Origin: Aurelia coerulea
Lineage: Eukaryota > Cnidaria > Scyphozoa > Semaeostomeae > Ulmaridae
NCBI GenBank assembly: GCA_039566865.1
Contig: CM076960.1
Coordinates: 8,282,001 to 8,346,000 of the forward strand
Length of the DNA: 64,000 nucleotides
Direction: 5' to 3'
Shown: in pieces, positions 20,101-29,849 of the stretch
Layout: every line of letters begins with the position of its first letter
Position numbering within the stretch: the first letter of the stretch is position 1
Notes under the pieces: generated by a model
The model's database searches: none
What the model saw: the letters and a program-made list of their open reading frames with translations, nothing else
What the model was told of the DNA's origin: nothing
Program-made: the position numbers and the translations under genes

Positions 20101-21134
20101 CCGACTATTACACCCGTTGGCCGGAAGCTTTTGCCATGCCTTCTATCGAGGCCCCTCGAGTCGCACGATTGTTAGTAGACGAGATTCTCGCTCGCCACGG
20201 TGCGCCAAGAACATTATTGTCGGATCGTGGATCAAATTTCCTCTCGACCATCGTGACAGAAGTTTGTAGAATTATGGACACACGAAAGCTCAATACCACT
20301 GCATATCACCCACAAACGGACGGACTCGTTGAACGCTTCAACGGAACTCTCGCAGAGGGTCTTTCTATGTATGTGAGCACGAACCAGAAGGATTGGGACC
20401 GACATATACCAATGATATTATTCGCATATCGTGTATCGCCGAACGCAACGACTCAAGAATCGCCGTTTTATTTGTTATATGGTCGTGAACCACGTTTGCC
20501 AATCGATGTCGCGCTTTTATTGCCGTCGTCCAAGTTATCCACGTCAATTCGTGAACATCGTGCTCGTATCGTGCAAAGTGTTGAGAACGCACAGAGGATC
20601 ATTAAATCGAACACGCAACTCGCTCAACAACGAATGAAAGCACAATACGACAAATCAGCTAAGCCTGTAGATTTCGATATTGGAAGCAAAGTTTGGGTTT
20701 TTACACCAAAGAAGCGCAAAGGACTCTCGAAGAAGTTGACGCACAACTATCATGGACCATATCGTGTTGTGACAAAGCTATCGCCCGTGCATTTTCGTTT
20801 ACGCACATTAGACAATCGCCCGGTTTCCGTGCCGGTGCACGCAAATCGAATGAAGCCGTTTTACGATCCCGCAGATCGACCAATAGAGCCGCCAGACTTT
20901 GATGTAGTTTCACAGGATCTCGCTGATTCTGATTTACCAGCTGAAAATTTCAGCAACAATGAAGACCTTTCGAACGATGAAGTACTTTTAAAGGAAGATT
21001 TAGATGTAAATATTAATGTAAATAATGAACTTGAAGAACTTTTCGATGTCAACACTCCTGTCCCTGATGTCACAGAGCCTCAAATTACAAGACCAGAGGA
21101 CGCTCACACGCCAGAGAATATCAGAACTGCTTAA
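17061..21134 (+). CDS. Pol of Gypsy-2: protease, RT, RNase H, integrase
   Basis: Open from the slip site to TAA at 21134, about 1350 codons. Protease: VLVDTGAAITVVS then VVLGRDFLHRFNAVI. RT: VVLVKKKDGTTRFCIDYRKL, STLDLQSGYHQVAM, FGLTNAPPNFQRLM, YIDDIIIFS and GLCNYYRRFV. RNase H: HLYTDASNSSIGYVLG, STTEREALAVVDGIKRY, HTDHGSLSWL and NADALSRR. Integrase: an HHCC finger (H..H in AGHLSVLKTYEK, then CHSCVDCAMKK), D in MDILGPFP, D in LSDRGSNF, E in LVERFNGTL. A GPY/F-like module, THNYHGPYRV, comes near the end, then an acidic tail. Expressed as Gag-Pol by frameshifting. Confidence 0.95.
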   Translation, partial: FKRGRVFTVGELKTQQLSTSKTAPNGNKTDNELGDWAKIRMNEFETVSKLSPDSEPFISMNSEDKSVEVPSKVQVNENVEIPCIELDSNLLPAAPSNVLIWGTVCKQPTQVLVDTGAAITVVSEKFYIDVLRANFAMTKSDTIESIKTANGSTVSVSGSVNFPVLLGDQEYLYDATIVPGLAYNVVLGRDFLHRFNAVINVRGCFVTFADTNVVQFAKGDRPTFISDVITTITCVIDAQSEVVIPARLDKMCSQPMIGLIDATPKLSDRYRLLAASSLSAPTSEGMVSFRILNPADTPVLLHKGSSIGKFVETDSDDVILTAEPKPEVASINSATVSEESDLLNKFQCLPSPALSVPENAQLNDLLENYGDIFAKSSLDLGRTSIIEHEIDTGNARPIKQSPYRVSQQQRVEIDKHISNMLEQDIIQVSSSPWSSPVVLVKKKDGTTRFCIDYRKLNAVTRKDSYPLPRIDDALDSLSGCNYFSTLDLQSGYHQVAMHPDSKDKTAFITHAGLYEYNVLSFGLTNAPPNFQRLMSRILHGLEWKICLIYIDDIIIFSKTFEEHMSRLSLVFQRLREANVKLKPSKCHFARNSVNFLGFVVSPDGVSPDPDKIEAVRSFPVPKCVKDVRSFLGLCNYYRRFVESFAKIASPLNRLTRKDVEFVWSPDCDTAFNELKNRLCSPPILAYPDFEKPFHLYTDASNSSIGYVLGQKIEGKEHVIAYGGRELNLAETRYSTTEREALAVVDGIKRYQPYLSGAKFFVHTDHGSLSWLMKVKDPTGRLARWALQLQQYDFEISYRPGSSNGNADALSRRAYPSSEPLEPSDTVPSVTLPVASIDQSIQSIQSLHNLQRQDRNLHDIIQYLEASTLPANDTKARSLLLSIDSYYLDENGILCHLWSPGKRRVQSICSQVVIPASLRHEILVACHDDPTAGHLSVLKTYEKVRARYYWHGMFKDIEHWCHSCVDCAMKKIPRGKRKAPLLPIPVDGAFDRVAMDILGPFPVTNDGNRYIIVFSDYYTRWPEAFAMPSIEAPRVARLLVDEILARHGAPRTLLSDRGSNFLSTIVTEVCRIMDTRKLNTTAYHPQTDGLVERFNGTLAEGLSMYVSTNQKDWDRHIPMILFAYRVSPNATTQESPFYLLYGREPRLPIDVALLLPSSKLSTSIREHRARIVQSVENAQRIIKSNTQLAQQRMKAQYDKSAKPVDFDIGSKVWVFTPKKRKGLSKKLTHNYHGPYRVVTKLSPVHFRLRTLDNRPVSVPVHANRMKPFYDPADRPIEPPDFDVVSQDLADSDLPAENFSNNEDLSNDEVLLKEDLDVNINVNNELEELFDVNTPVPDVTEPQITRPEDAHTPENIRTA

Positions 21135-21164
21135 CTTTTTACGCAAGCCAGGAGGCTTGATTTT

Positions 21165-21178
21165 AAAGGGGGGAGTCA
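21165..21178 (+). promoter_or_regulatory. Polypurine tract of Gypsy-2
   Basis: AAAGGGGGGAGTCA lies immediately before the 3' LTR, the expected place for plus-strand priming. Confidence 0.85.
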
Positions 21179-21705
21179 TGTTGTAATACCGTGGCTTCCC
21201 TTCATTTATGAACACGTGATTTATGCTGTGCTTCTTATGACGTGTACAAGATATGGTACACGTCGAGGGGCAGATCACTCCAAAAATCTCGTACACCTTC
21301 GAAAAAAATCTCAAAAAATCTTCAAAAATCCTAAAAATCTTTAAAATCTTCCACATTTTGCGAAAATCTCCAAAAATCTTAGAAATCTTAGAAAAATCCT
21401 AAAAAATCTCAAAAAATCTTAGAAATCCCAAACAAATCCCAAAAATCTCTCTGGATAAATCATCAAAAATTGTAAGGAAAACTTAAAAAAGGTGGCAAAC
21501 GCTTGCAAAGTGACTATGAGTGTCCATGAAATCGAAGGAAACACGAAAAACATCCTGCAAAACATTTTCTAACCTCTGACCTTGTCCACACTGTGTTCGA
21601 TTGCGTCGTCAAGACAACAACCGTGGCAGGGAGTCGGCTAGAAAATACATGCGCACACGCGTTCGCGAGCTGGGGAGGTGTGATAGACTTATGAATTTTC
21701 ATCCC

Positions 21706-22090
21706 TTGTTTCCCTGCGTTCTTTGATCTGCTGATATCACCTGGTAAGCATTGAAAAGCAAACTTTTAGTACAAAGAATGAGGTTTTCCTGGCCTACTAA
21801 CTGCAAAATATATACCTTTCAAGCAGTAATCTTCCTCTGTAGAAACAAAACAGATCCATCGCAGCTACAAGAACACTAGGCCGTAGCAACCGATTTTTGT
21901 ATGCAACAACAACAACTATCTAAATAGCGCCTCCCTATCGGTTGAACACTAAACTCTAGCAATTGAATTGGTGAATACGGAACCATTGGCCACTCTACGC
22001 GGGCCTAAAGAGGGCCCACTTTTTAAGATTAATATTATGAGTCCCTATTGACCAAGTGATATCAGCAAATCAAAGAACGCAGGGAAACAA
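21706..22090. mobile_element. Nested MITE inside the hAT-like element
   Basis: Inverted ends TTGTTTCCCTGCGTTC and GAACGCAGGGAAACAA, extending about 42 bp with a few mismatches (through CTGATATCACCTGGT). No clear target duplication. A GGAGGTGTGATAG phrase occurs on both sides, near 21674 and 22131. Confidence 0.65.
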
Positions 22091-23190
22091 ACCAGAGTAT
22101 GAAACAAAGGACAAAAAGTTGTAAGTCTGGAGGTGTGATAGGCAGGGAAAATAGGCTAACCATCCAAGCAAGTGCCTAACTCAAGTTTTTTGTTGTTAGA
22201 ATAGGCGATTAGGATTAATTTGAGACATTTAAGATAATGCGCCATTTTTGAAAAGTTTCGAATTCATGTGAACGATGACGTCACGGTAGGGCTTAATGTC
22301 CGTAAATACTTCAAAAACTGTTGACGCGTTATATTAACTTGGGATTTTCACCAGATTTGCATAGTCGAAAAGAGCGTTTGAAGAGCTTGCGAATGATGTA
22401 TAGTTTTTTCATTTTTGTGAAATTCGAAAAAGTATTCCATGACGTCATAGATGACATGACGTCACAATTGACTAATTTTCAAAACCATTTTAGCTGAAAT
22501 CTCCCCATTATTTGTACTAAATCAAGCATGTAGATTCCGAATCTGCAGTCAAAAAACACCTATGATTCATAGGTCTGTCAGTTTGGGCTTTGGGCATTTT
22601 CTCTTTATTTTGTCTCATTTCGAACACAGTAGAGAAAATGACCAGGCAAAAATTAAAAATCTTTTTTAGAAATATTTACAAACAAGACAAGAAGTTTTTA
22701 CCCCAGACTACCTGTCTCTTGAATATCATGTTTCGCATTTACAACAAAGCATTTACAACAAAGCGCGTTGATGGAAAGTTCATTCTCTTTCTCAATTCGA
22801 GAGGACGTTTGAAGAAAGTCCAGCCTCGCAGGCATAGAAGACTGTCTTTTGACCTGAATAGAAGTCGCATTTGTCAGAATCACATGAATCCGATTCACCA
22901 ATTTTTTCATGAGAACTTGTCGCTGAAATTTGTGGCAGAGTTTCTTAAGTTTTTGGCACAATTATAGTAGTAGTTACTTGCAGAGTTTCTTAATCATTCA
23001 TAAAACTGAATATTACAATTTATCGTAATTCACTGAGGACCACCTTTTGAACCAAGAATTACAAAAATGAACCAGTTTATGAATAAAAGTTGTACTTTTT
23101 AGTAATATTTGGGCTAGTAGCGTACTTTCTGTTAGATTCATTGTGCAAGTCATGACAAGAATTGATTGCTTCAAGTAGAGTTTCTTGACC
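22091..23190. other. Interior of the hAT-like element, no gene seen
   Basis: Contains a 125-codon plus-strand frame (22590-22967) without recognisable motif and with the composition of AT-rich intergenic DNA. I do not support it as a gene. Confidence 0.4.
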
Positions 23191-24074
23191 CTATTTTAAC
23201 CGGGTAAAAAAAAGTGATTTTCTACCGGGGGGGGCGTTTTTCGCCCCCCCCCCTGTTTTTCCCCGCAAGTATAACAGCTATGACAATGAAACTTGCACTG
23301 TGTCATAATTAAATAAAGGAGAATCTAAAAATAGCACCAATCAATCAATAGTCACGTGATTGGTTGCTAGGCAACCAAAAACAATGCAAATTTTGAGGAA
23401 ATTGAGCTATTTGCAGAAAAGGGCCCATTATTAGCAAATAGCGAGATAAAATTCGCAAAAAACCATCCAAATACCTGCTTGATATCATTAATTTGTAGTT
23501 TCATATGGTTTCGTACGGATATTTGTGGTTTCTAATAAATTAACTAATCAAATAATGAAAATTTGATTCAATGCAAAGTTGTTAGCTCAATAATTATGAT
23601 TTAAAACCATTAATTTCGCATATTAATGGTGACATCAAGTACCTTCATCGATATTTGAGGTGATTCCATCAGTTTTCCATGAAAAATTACTCATTCATTA
23701 GGAATATGACGTCATAAAGGTTGGTGGCGTCATAGAAATAATAAACTGCTGATGTCAGCAAATATGAATAATTTATATATCAAACGAAAAGTACTCATCG
23801 AGACGAATCGAATGGTATATATATTTTTGAGATTTAGTAACAAAGGAATAAATTAGAGCCGTTTTTAAGAATTTCTTTGTGACCACTCTCCAAATATGGG
23901 CATGTGGTGGTCACGTGGTCAAACAATAGGTATTGAAATTTCTATTTTCTGATTGCCAACTAAATTCTAGGAAAAGTGAAGGAGTTTCAGCATTGTAGGT
24001 GACATCGTTTGGGAGCTATTAAAAAAATCCGATAGGGGGGGCGAAAAACGCCCCCCCCCCCCCGGTTAAAATAG
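23191..24074. mobile_element. Nested TIR element with G/C-run ends
   Basis: Inverted ends CTATTTTAACCGGG and its complement CCGGTTAAAATAG. Just inside each end is a GGGGGGCG TTTTTCG CCCCCC-type palindrome (23226-23262 and 24036-24062). Target duplication unclear. The long G/C runs may be inaccurate in the assembly. The interior (23260-24030) shows no gene. Confidence 0.6.
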
Positions 24075-24544
24075 TGTTAATTGATTTGGAAGAGTCTACT
24101 ACAGTTTTTTATAAGCGGTTTCTTTGAAATAATGAATGCATTTGGTAAGGAGGGTAAACTTTAGAAATAAACCTTCAAGGTTAACATTGTATAACTCAAC
24201 TCAGACTTGCGTAAATCCCACTTTCCAATCAGTGGAATGTTCCGAGCGGACGGAAATTCTTTTGTTTACAAGAGAAAATGTCGCTTTGCAAGCGAATAGA
24301 AATTTAGGGTTGAAGGTCGGTATCATGCTACACTACTCAGAGTACTTTATCTTTTTTCTCCGTGTCAACAATAGCTGAGCCAAGGACGGGAGAAATCCCC
24401 ACTTTTACTCCGCAATGGAAAATACAACTCTTCAGCCATGTTTCCAAAGATTTATGAAGGACATTGAGGAAAGGAAGGGTCGGCGAGATTGATCGCACAC
24501 ATTTCGGTATAATTTTAAAAAGTTAGCAAATGTACGGTATCAAA
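24075..24544. other. Interior of the hAT-like element, no gene seen
   Basis: An 80-codon plus-strand frame at 24136-24378 has no recognisable motif. No repeat was recognised before the subterminal AAATCTT array. Confidence 0.4.
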
Positions 24545-25523
24545 ATCTTCAAATTTTTGAAGTTACTGGTTTTAAAAATCTTTGAGAAAGCCTAAACAAT
24601 CTCAAAAATCTTGCAAAATCTCAAAAAATCTTTGAAAATCGCCAGAAGTCTCAAAAATCTTTCAAAATCTTTCAAAATCTTTAAAATCTTTAAAATCTTA
24701 CGAAATCTTTAAAAAATCTCAAAAATCCCAAAAATCCTTCAAAAATTCAAGAGATTTTAAAATCCCAAAATCTCGTACGCTATTTTTGGAGTGATTTGCC
24801 CCTCGGTACACGTGATATTTATCGTCGTATATGATGCCAGCTTCGTTCTTTCCATGGCGAGATAGCCATGATTCACGTGTCACTATTTGGACTTCCTTGT
24901 CGTGACATTGACGATTGATAATGGTGATTGATGGCTGTCAAACGAAGAACAAAGAGAAGACCATATACGGACTCGAACCATCGAGCTTTTCGGACCATGC
25001 TGACGCTCAATATTTTGTAGAGCACTGTGATTCGTGTATTTTTAATTAATATCCATATATGACTGATTTTTAGGCGTTGACCAATCTTATGTTATCGTAT
25101 GTTTTCCTTATATGAACTTTTTAGGTGTTACTATTGTTTTACCATTTTGGTATATAATATTTCGTCAGGGTGTTTTTGCGGAAGTCGAAGACGAAGTCGA
25201 ATTTGAAGTAGAACTGACGAAGACGTGACGTTTGCCGAAATATTAGCCGACCCGACGACAACGCCGTGACGAAAGAGTGTTTTAGGTTTTTGCTTGATGA
25301 ATATGGTTTAAGTAGGTTTTACGATTAAACGAGTTGTGTTGAAGTTTGAAGATTCGAGTGTCGTTTTTGAGAAGTGCCGAACTGTTAGCCGCCGCCGCCC
25401 GATTGCCGTTCTGGAAAGATTTAAGGTCGTAAGTTCTAGTTTTTGTTAAACTTCCTTCTTGTTCTTTGCCGCGAACTCAGGATTTTACATTCTATGTTAG
25501 GCCACGAAAACAGTGACTTAACA

Positions 25524-27190
25524 ATAGTACATTTTACCCCAGGGGGGGTACTCAGGTATATTTAGGATAGGGGTGCTCAGGCTGGGGTACAACTCATCAA
25601 CCCAAAAAAGTAATTTCTAGCATGAAAATAGACCCAAAAAAATAATTTTTCCGACCTTACATACCCAAAAGTTATGAAGACAGTATCTTAAATCTGCATA
25701 AAAATGCCCTAACTGATTAGATTTCTCATAATGTGTATGGATATTTATGTTTTTTATTTTAGTACTGTTGCTTGACTCTAATTTTGTTTGTAAATTATAT
25801 TATCCCCGATTTTTTACTTTTTCTCATATTTGAGACCCAAAAAAGTAAGCCAGAATTTCTTGAACCCAAAAAAATAACTGTATAAATCATTGACCCAAAA
25901 AAATAATCCTTGCCTAAATTTTAGACCCAAAAAAGTAACCTGAGCATCCCTATCCTGAATGTACCAGAGTACCCCCCCTGGGCATTTTACCCCCTGGGAA
26001 CATTCGTCTTGGACATTTTGTAGAGCTGAGACTAAAATTGCCCGCGTCCACTGCAGCCAGAGTCTTACCACGCAAGATTTCGGAGGGATTGAGCAATTTC
26101 TACAACTTTTACTCATTATTGAAGGAATTAATTTTTCAGTTATGACCAAAATTGGTCAAAATTGCACTAGCCCCTGTTAGATAGGTATGTACCAAATTAT
26201 CAACCGCAATACACTAATTTATGGACACAAAGCATGATTTCAAAGTAGGGAAGAGCTATATAGTCCTGATCTAAGCACATTTGTGATTTTTGTCCACTGT
26301 TTTTTGCCAAAGTAATGCTCCTGTATAGTACATTTTACCCCCTGGGAACATTCGTCTTGGAAATTTTGTGGAGCTGAGACTAAAATTTCCCGCGTCCACT
26401 GCAGGTAGAGTCTTACCACGCAAGATTTCGGAGTGATTGAGCAGTTTCTACAACTTTTACTGATTATTGAGGGAATTAATTTTTCAGTTGGGACCGAAAT
26501 TGTCCAAAATTGCATTACCCCCAGTTAGATAGGTAGTAGCAAATTCTCAACTGCAATACACGAATTTATGGACACAAAGCATGATTTCAAAGTAGGGAAG
26601 AGCTATTTAGTCCTGATCTAAGCACATTTGTGATTTTTGTCCACTGTTTTTTGCCAAAGTGATGCTCCTGTATAGTACATTTTACCCCCTGGGAACATTC
26701 GTCTTGGAAATTTTGTGGAGCTGAGACTAAAATTGCCCGCGTCCACTGCAGGTAGGGTCTTACCACGCAAGATTTCGGAGTGATTGAGCAGTTTCTACAA
26801 CTTTTACTGATTATTGAAGGAATTAATTTTTCAGTTGGGACCGAAATTGGCCAAAATTGCATTACCCCCAGTTAGATAGGTAGTACCAAATTTTCAACCA
26901 CCACACACTAATTTATGGACACAAAGCATGATATCAAGGTAGAGAAGAGCTATTAAGTCCTGATCTAAGCACATTTGTGATTTTTGTCCACTGTTTTTTG
27001 TCAAAGTATTGCTCCTGTATAGTACATTTTACCCCCTGGGAACATTCGTCTTAGAGTTTTGGTGTAGCCGAGACTAAAATTGCCCGCGTTTGCTGCAGGT
27101 AGAGTCTTATCATGCAAGATTTCGGAGTGATTCGGCAATTTCTACAACTTTTACTGATCATTGAAGGAATTAATTTTTTACTCTGCCTTC
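25524..27190 (+). repeat. ~347-bp tandem repeat, about 4.5 copies
   Basis: The unit start GTACATTTTACC lies at 25528, 26329, 26675 and 27022. The spacing is 346-347 bp, and 348 bp for the first unit once the 453-bp MITE plus duplication is subtracted. Each unit contains GGGAACATTCGTCTTGGA and ATTTCGGAGTGATTGAGCA. A degenerate partial copy follows to about 27360. Open frames on the minus strand repeat with the unit and are not genes. Confidence 0.9.
25538..25982. mobile_element. hAT-like MITE with (ACCCAAAAAA)-type interior
   Basis: 445 bp. Inverted ends CCCAGGGGGGGTACTC / GAGTACCCCCCCTGGG, ~45 bp in all with mismatches. Flanked by the perfect 8-bp duplication CATTTTAC (25530-25537 and 25983-25990). 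The interior repeats GACCCAAAAAAGTAA-like phrases. It entered the first unit of the 347-bp tandem array. Confidence 0.9.
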
Positions 27191-27499
27191 TGTATAACAC
27201 ACTTCACCCCTCTGGAAATTTTTTCTTAAACTTCTTGTGGGGCTGTAATAAAAATTGCTCACATCCACCATACCTGTTGCCTTTGCTTGCTAAGTCTAAA
27301 GGTGACCAAAGAATCATTATGATTCTTACTGATTATTGAATGAATTAACTTTTCAGTTTTATGTCATATGGCAATACCCCCTGAAACCAGGCTCATTTTT
27401 TAATATTGCTTGTTATTTTTGCATGCAGCTCATTTTTTAATATTGCTTGTTATTTTTTGCATCTCTATTCTTGCTGTACTATTTCTTGCATTTTTAAGG
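27191..27499. other. Decayed end of the 347-bp array, no gene
   Basis: Residual similarity to the array until about 27380, then a short duplicated phrase, CTCATTTTTTAATATTGC (27390 and 27429). Confidence 0.4.
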
Positions 27500-27795
27500 T
27501 CATAACACTGGCTGTTGAATGTTACCAATGTTACATGTAACATTCACGAATATCCTTCTGTATATCACGATCCGTCTACGACTCCTGGCAGTAGTGGTTC
27601 TTGCCTTCGATCTCATCTTCGGTTCTTGTATAGAGGGAAAAGCCTTGACCCCTATTTCATCTGAAATCAGATTTCGACGATAGGAAATCTCCATCCCGGG
27701 AACAGAGGCAAACTGCCGATCAAAATCTTCTGGAACGAAATGCTCCGAGCAAACTTCGGAATGCCTCGAGTCGAGATCTGTGGATCTGAGGCAAA
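27500..27795 (-). pseudogene. THAP zinc-finger domain, second half
   Basis: The minus-strand frame contains VCSEHFVPEDF, the C-x2-H half of the C2CH THAP finger with the usual 'CSEHF...DF'. It is followed by a basic region and a stop at 27500. The first half (C-x4-C) is missing here. Sequence directly upstream on the minus strand is LINE-derived (KNYRPISLL at ~27795-27815), so the domain is cut at or just outside an acceptor-like TTTTGCCTCAG. The missing half may be the one at 37903-38066, on the same strand 10 kb away. THAP domains bind DNA and occur in host factors and in P-element-type transposases. Confidence 0.55.
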
Positions 27796-28510
27796 AGTGA
27801 GATTGGCCTGTAATTTTTTGGTTCATCTTTCTTACCCTTTTTAAAAAGTGGTTTTAATTTAGCTTGCTTGCAGTCGTCTGGGAAACGAGCTAGGGAGATG
27901 GAGAGATTGCATAGCTCCTTGACTGGTTTTTGCCAGTATTGGTGCACCGTCATTGAGGAATTTTCCTGCGAGATTATCAGGCCCTGCTGCTTTTGCGGGA
28001 TTTATTTTCTCTAAGAATTCGAGAACATGTTCATCTGTTGTATGATGTAGTTTGAATTTGTTCTTCCCTAGGTCGAGGTGTTGGTAGCATTGTTTGACAC
28101 TCTCTTACCCAAATATTCTGGGTGGATTTGGTAGCTTCTTTACTAGTTCTTTAGCCAAATTTGAAAAAAAATTTTGAAATTGTTTGAATTAATTTTATCA
28201 TCAAAACAATGCTCGTTATCATTTTTTAGGAATATTTTGGAGGGTTTGTCTTGTTTGGAAGGAAGTCCCAGTGATTTCAGGCTTTCCATAGTTCTTTTGG
28301 CTTGCCAATATTTTCATTTAGTTTCCCAACCACACAAGTTTTCTTTTTCTTCTTTATAAGAGACAAACCCTTATTTCTAGCTTTCCTGAAATGGACATGG
28401 TCCATCTGACTTTTTGTCTTCTTAAATTTGCAGAGCAGCTTGTCTCGAATCCTGATCCCTTCAAGAACTTCCTTATCTATCCATTCTTGAGTGTCTTTTT
28501 CGTCGTCACC
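27796..28510 (-). mobile_element. LINE fragment, inverted 5' part (linker and RT start)
   Basis: Read on the minus strand, 28510 to 27796 gives an endonuclease-RT linker (WIDKEVLEGIRIRDKLL, FRKARNKG). Then comes INPAKAAGPDNLAGKFL, the start of RT, and KNYRPISLLP, RT motif 1. At least one frameshift lies near 27910. It meets the plus-strand 3' part of what looks like the same LINE family head to head at about 28500. Confidence 0.75.
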
Positions 28511-29490
28511 TGGGGAATTATCATGTGGAGTCCCGCAAGGTTCTATTCTTGGCCCACTCATTTTCCTCTTGTATTTCAATGATATGCCCCAGGCAGTTTA
28601 CTGCGACCTTCTTTTATATGCAGATGATTCCTGCCTTGTATTCGGTGACAATAGCGTCAATGAAATAGAAAAGCAACTAAATAAGAACTTTAATTCCCCC
28701 TGTGATTGGTTTGTTGATAACAAACTAAGCATTCACTTTGGAGAGGACAAAACAAAGTCTATACTTTTTGGCAGAGCAAATAAGAGAACCGGCAATCAAA
28801 ATCTGGACATCAGAAGGGGTGACATCAGGATTAAACAGCACACCTCAGTGACCTATCTGGGCTGTATTCTTGATGGAAACCTGTCTGGTGAATCAATGGC
28901 TACCTGAGGACCCTGGGTAAAATCAATGGCAGGCTAAGGTTCCTCTATAGAAAGCAAAATTTTCTTGACTTCTCTCTTCGTAGGTTACTAGCAAATGCAC
29001 TAATCCAGCCCCACTTTGACTATGCTTGGTTTCCACTGATTAATAAAAGGCTAACAAGAAGAATTCAAACAGCTCAAAATAAATGTATCAGGTTCTGCTT
29101 AAATATGAATAACAGAGCACACGTAGGAATCAAAGAATTTAAGAATATAAATTGGCTCCCTACTAAAGAGAGATTTAAACAATGTACTGCTACAAACGTT
29201 TACAAATTTTTCGATAATTCAGCCCCATCCTATAAGTCGGAGATGTTCTTACCAGTTGGCCAGAGTCGGATTACTCGAAGATCTAAAAACAAATTAAATC
29301 AACCTTTTCGAAAGAGCAACATAGGGCAAAGTGGCATATCTTACCTAGGACCTAAAATCTGGAACAATCTGCACTCTGACCTAAAGTCTGCTGAAAACGT
29401 TAACAGTTTCAAACATAAGATAAAGGACAATTTCTTCAAAGACCTCCAAAATCAAGAAAGCAGTCCCTATATATATTATTAAATTTCTAA
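28497..29490 (+). mobile_element. LINE fragment, 3' part (RT palm to C-terminus)
   Basis: Starts at CGVPQGSILGPL, followed by LLYADDSCLVF (RT catalytic box), then the thumb and C-terminal region (INWLPTKERFKQ, ISYLGPKIWNNL) ending at about 29480. A frameshift at about 28890 separates the two frames. The RT motifs between motif 1 and PQGS are missing from both halves. An AT-rich 3' tail follows to about 29620. Confidence 0.8.
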
Positions 29491-29636
29491 AAACTGCATA
29501 AACAACAGGCCAAACAGGCTGTTTAACTTTCTTAGGAATGAGCCATTACATTCTACTTTTGACACAAAATATTTTTGTCTCGTTTTTGATTACAAAGTCC
29601 AACTTTGTAATCTAAGAGGGGGCTCCAGGTCAGTCA

Positions 29637-29673
29637 GAAAGAAAGAAAGTAAGAAAGAAAGAAAGAAAGAAAG
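29637..29673. repeat. (GAAA)n microsatellite
   Basis: About nine GAAA units with one interruption, just after the LINE 3' region. Confidence 0.9.
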
Positions 29674-29849
29674 TCCGTCACGCTCGTTAAAGCGATTGAT
29701 TAACGTTTTATCTCTGCTAATTGGCACTGGAATAAAGAAAGCGCACAGAAAGCGCATACAAGACAGAAGTTTCCCGCGATCCTATAGCAAAATTTGACGT
29801 CGGCTTATTTCATGTTAGACAGATTTGACACCATAAGATGGATAAATTA

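Larger units (their letters stand above)
21264..24805. mobile_element. 3.5 kb hAT-like non-autonomous element
   Basis: Inverted ends CGAGGGGCAGATCACTCC / GGAGTGATTTGCCCCTCG (about 27 of 31 terminal bases match), flanked by the 8-bp duplication GTACACGT (21256-21263 and 24806-24813). Subterminal arrays of AAAAATCTT / AAATCTCA variants fill 21290-21460 and 24545-24780; such arrays often bind transposase. No transposase frame is present. It contains two further nested TIR elements. The same terminal motif occurs at about 57998-58040. Confidence 0.8.
14617..25523 (+). mobile_element. Ty3/Gypsy LTR retrotransposon (Gypsy-2), intact and young
   Basis: 795-bp LTRs beginning TGTTGTAATACC and ending TTAACA flank gag and pol frames without stops. 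ATAG flanks the element (14613-14616 and 25524-25527). Comparing the two LTRs by eye I find one substitution in 795 bp (A in the 5' LTR, C at about 25329 in the 3'), outside the hAT-like insert at 21264-24805. All catalytic residues of protease, RT, RNase H and integrase are present. It is the only element in the window that looks capable of retrotransposition, apart from the split 3' LTR. No env-like frame is present. Confidence 0.95.
21179..25523 (+). repeat. 3' LTR of Gypsy-2, split by a hAT-like insertion
   Basis: LTR sequence at 21179-21263 and 24814-25523, with GTACACGT duplicated on both sides of the insert. The LTR ends with AACA followed by ATAG. Confidence 0.9.

Noticed and set aside
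22590..22967. 125-codon plus-strand frame inside the hAT-like element
   Set aside because: Basic and Phe-rich from AT-rich DNA, with no transposase motif such as a BED finger or a C-terminal dimerisation segment.
25814..26862. Three similar minus-strand frames of 91-111 codons
   Set aside because: They recur with the 347-bp tandem unit and have no protein features; the similarity is that of the DNA repeat.
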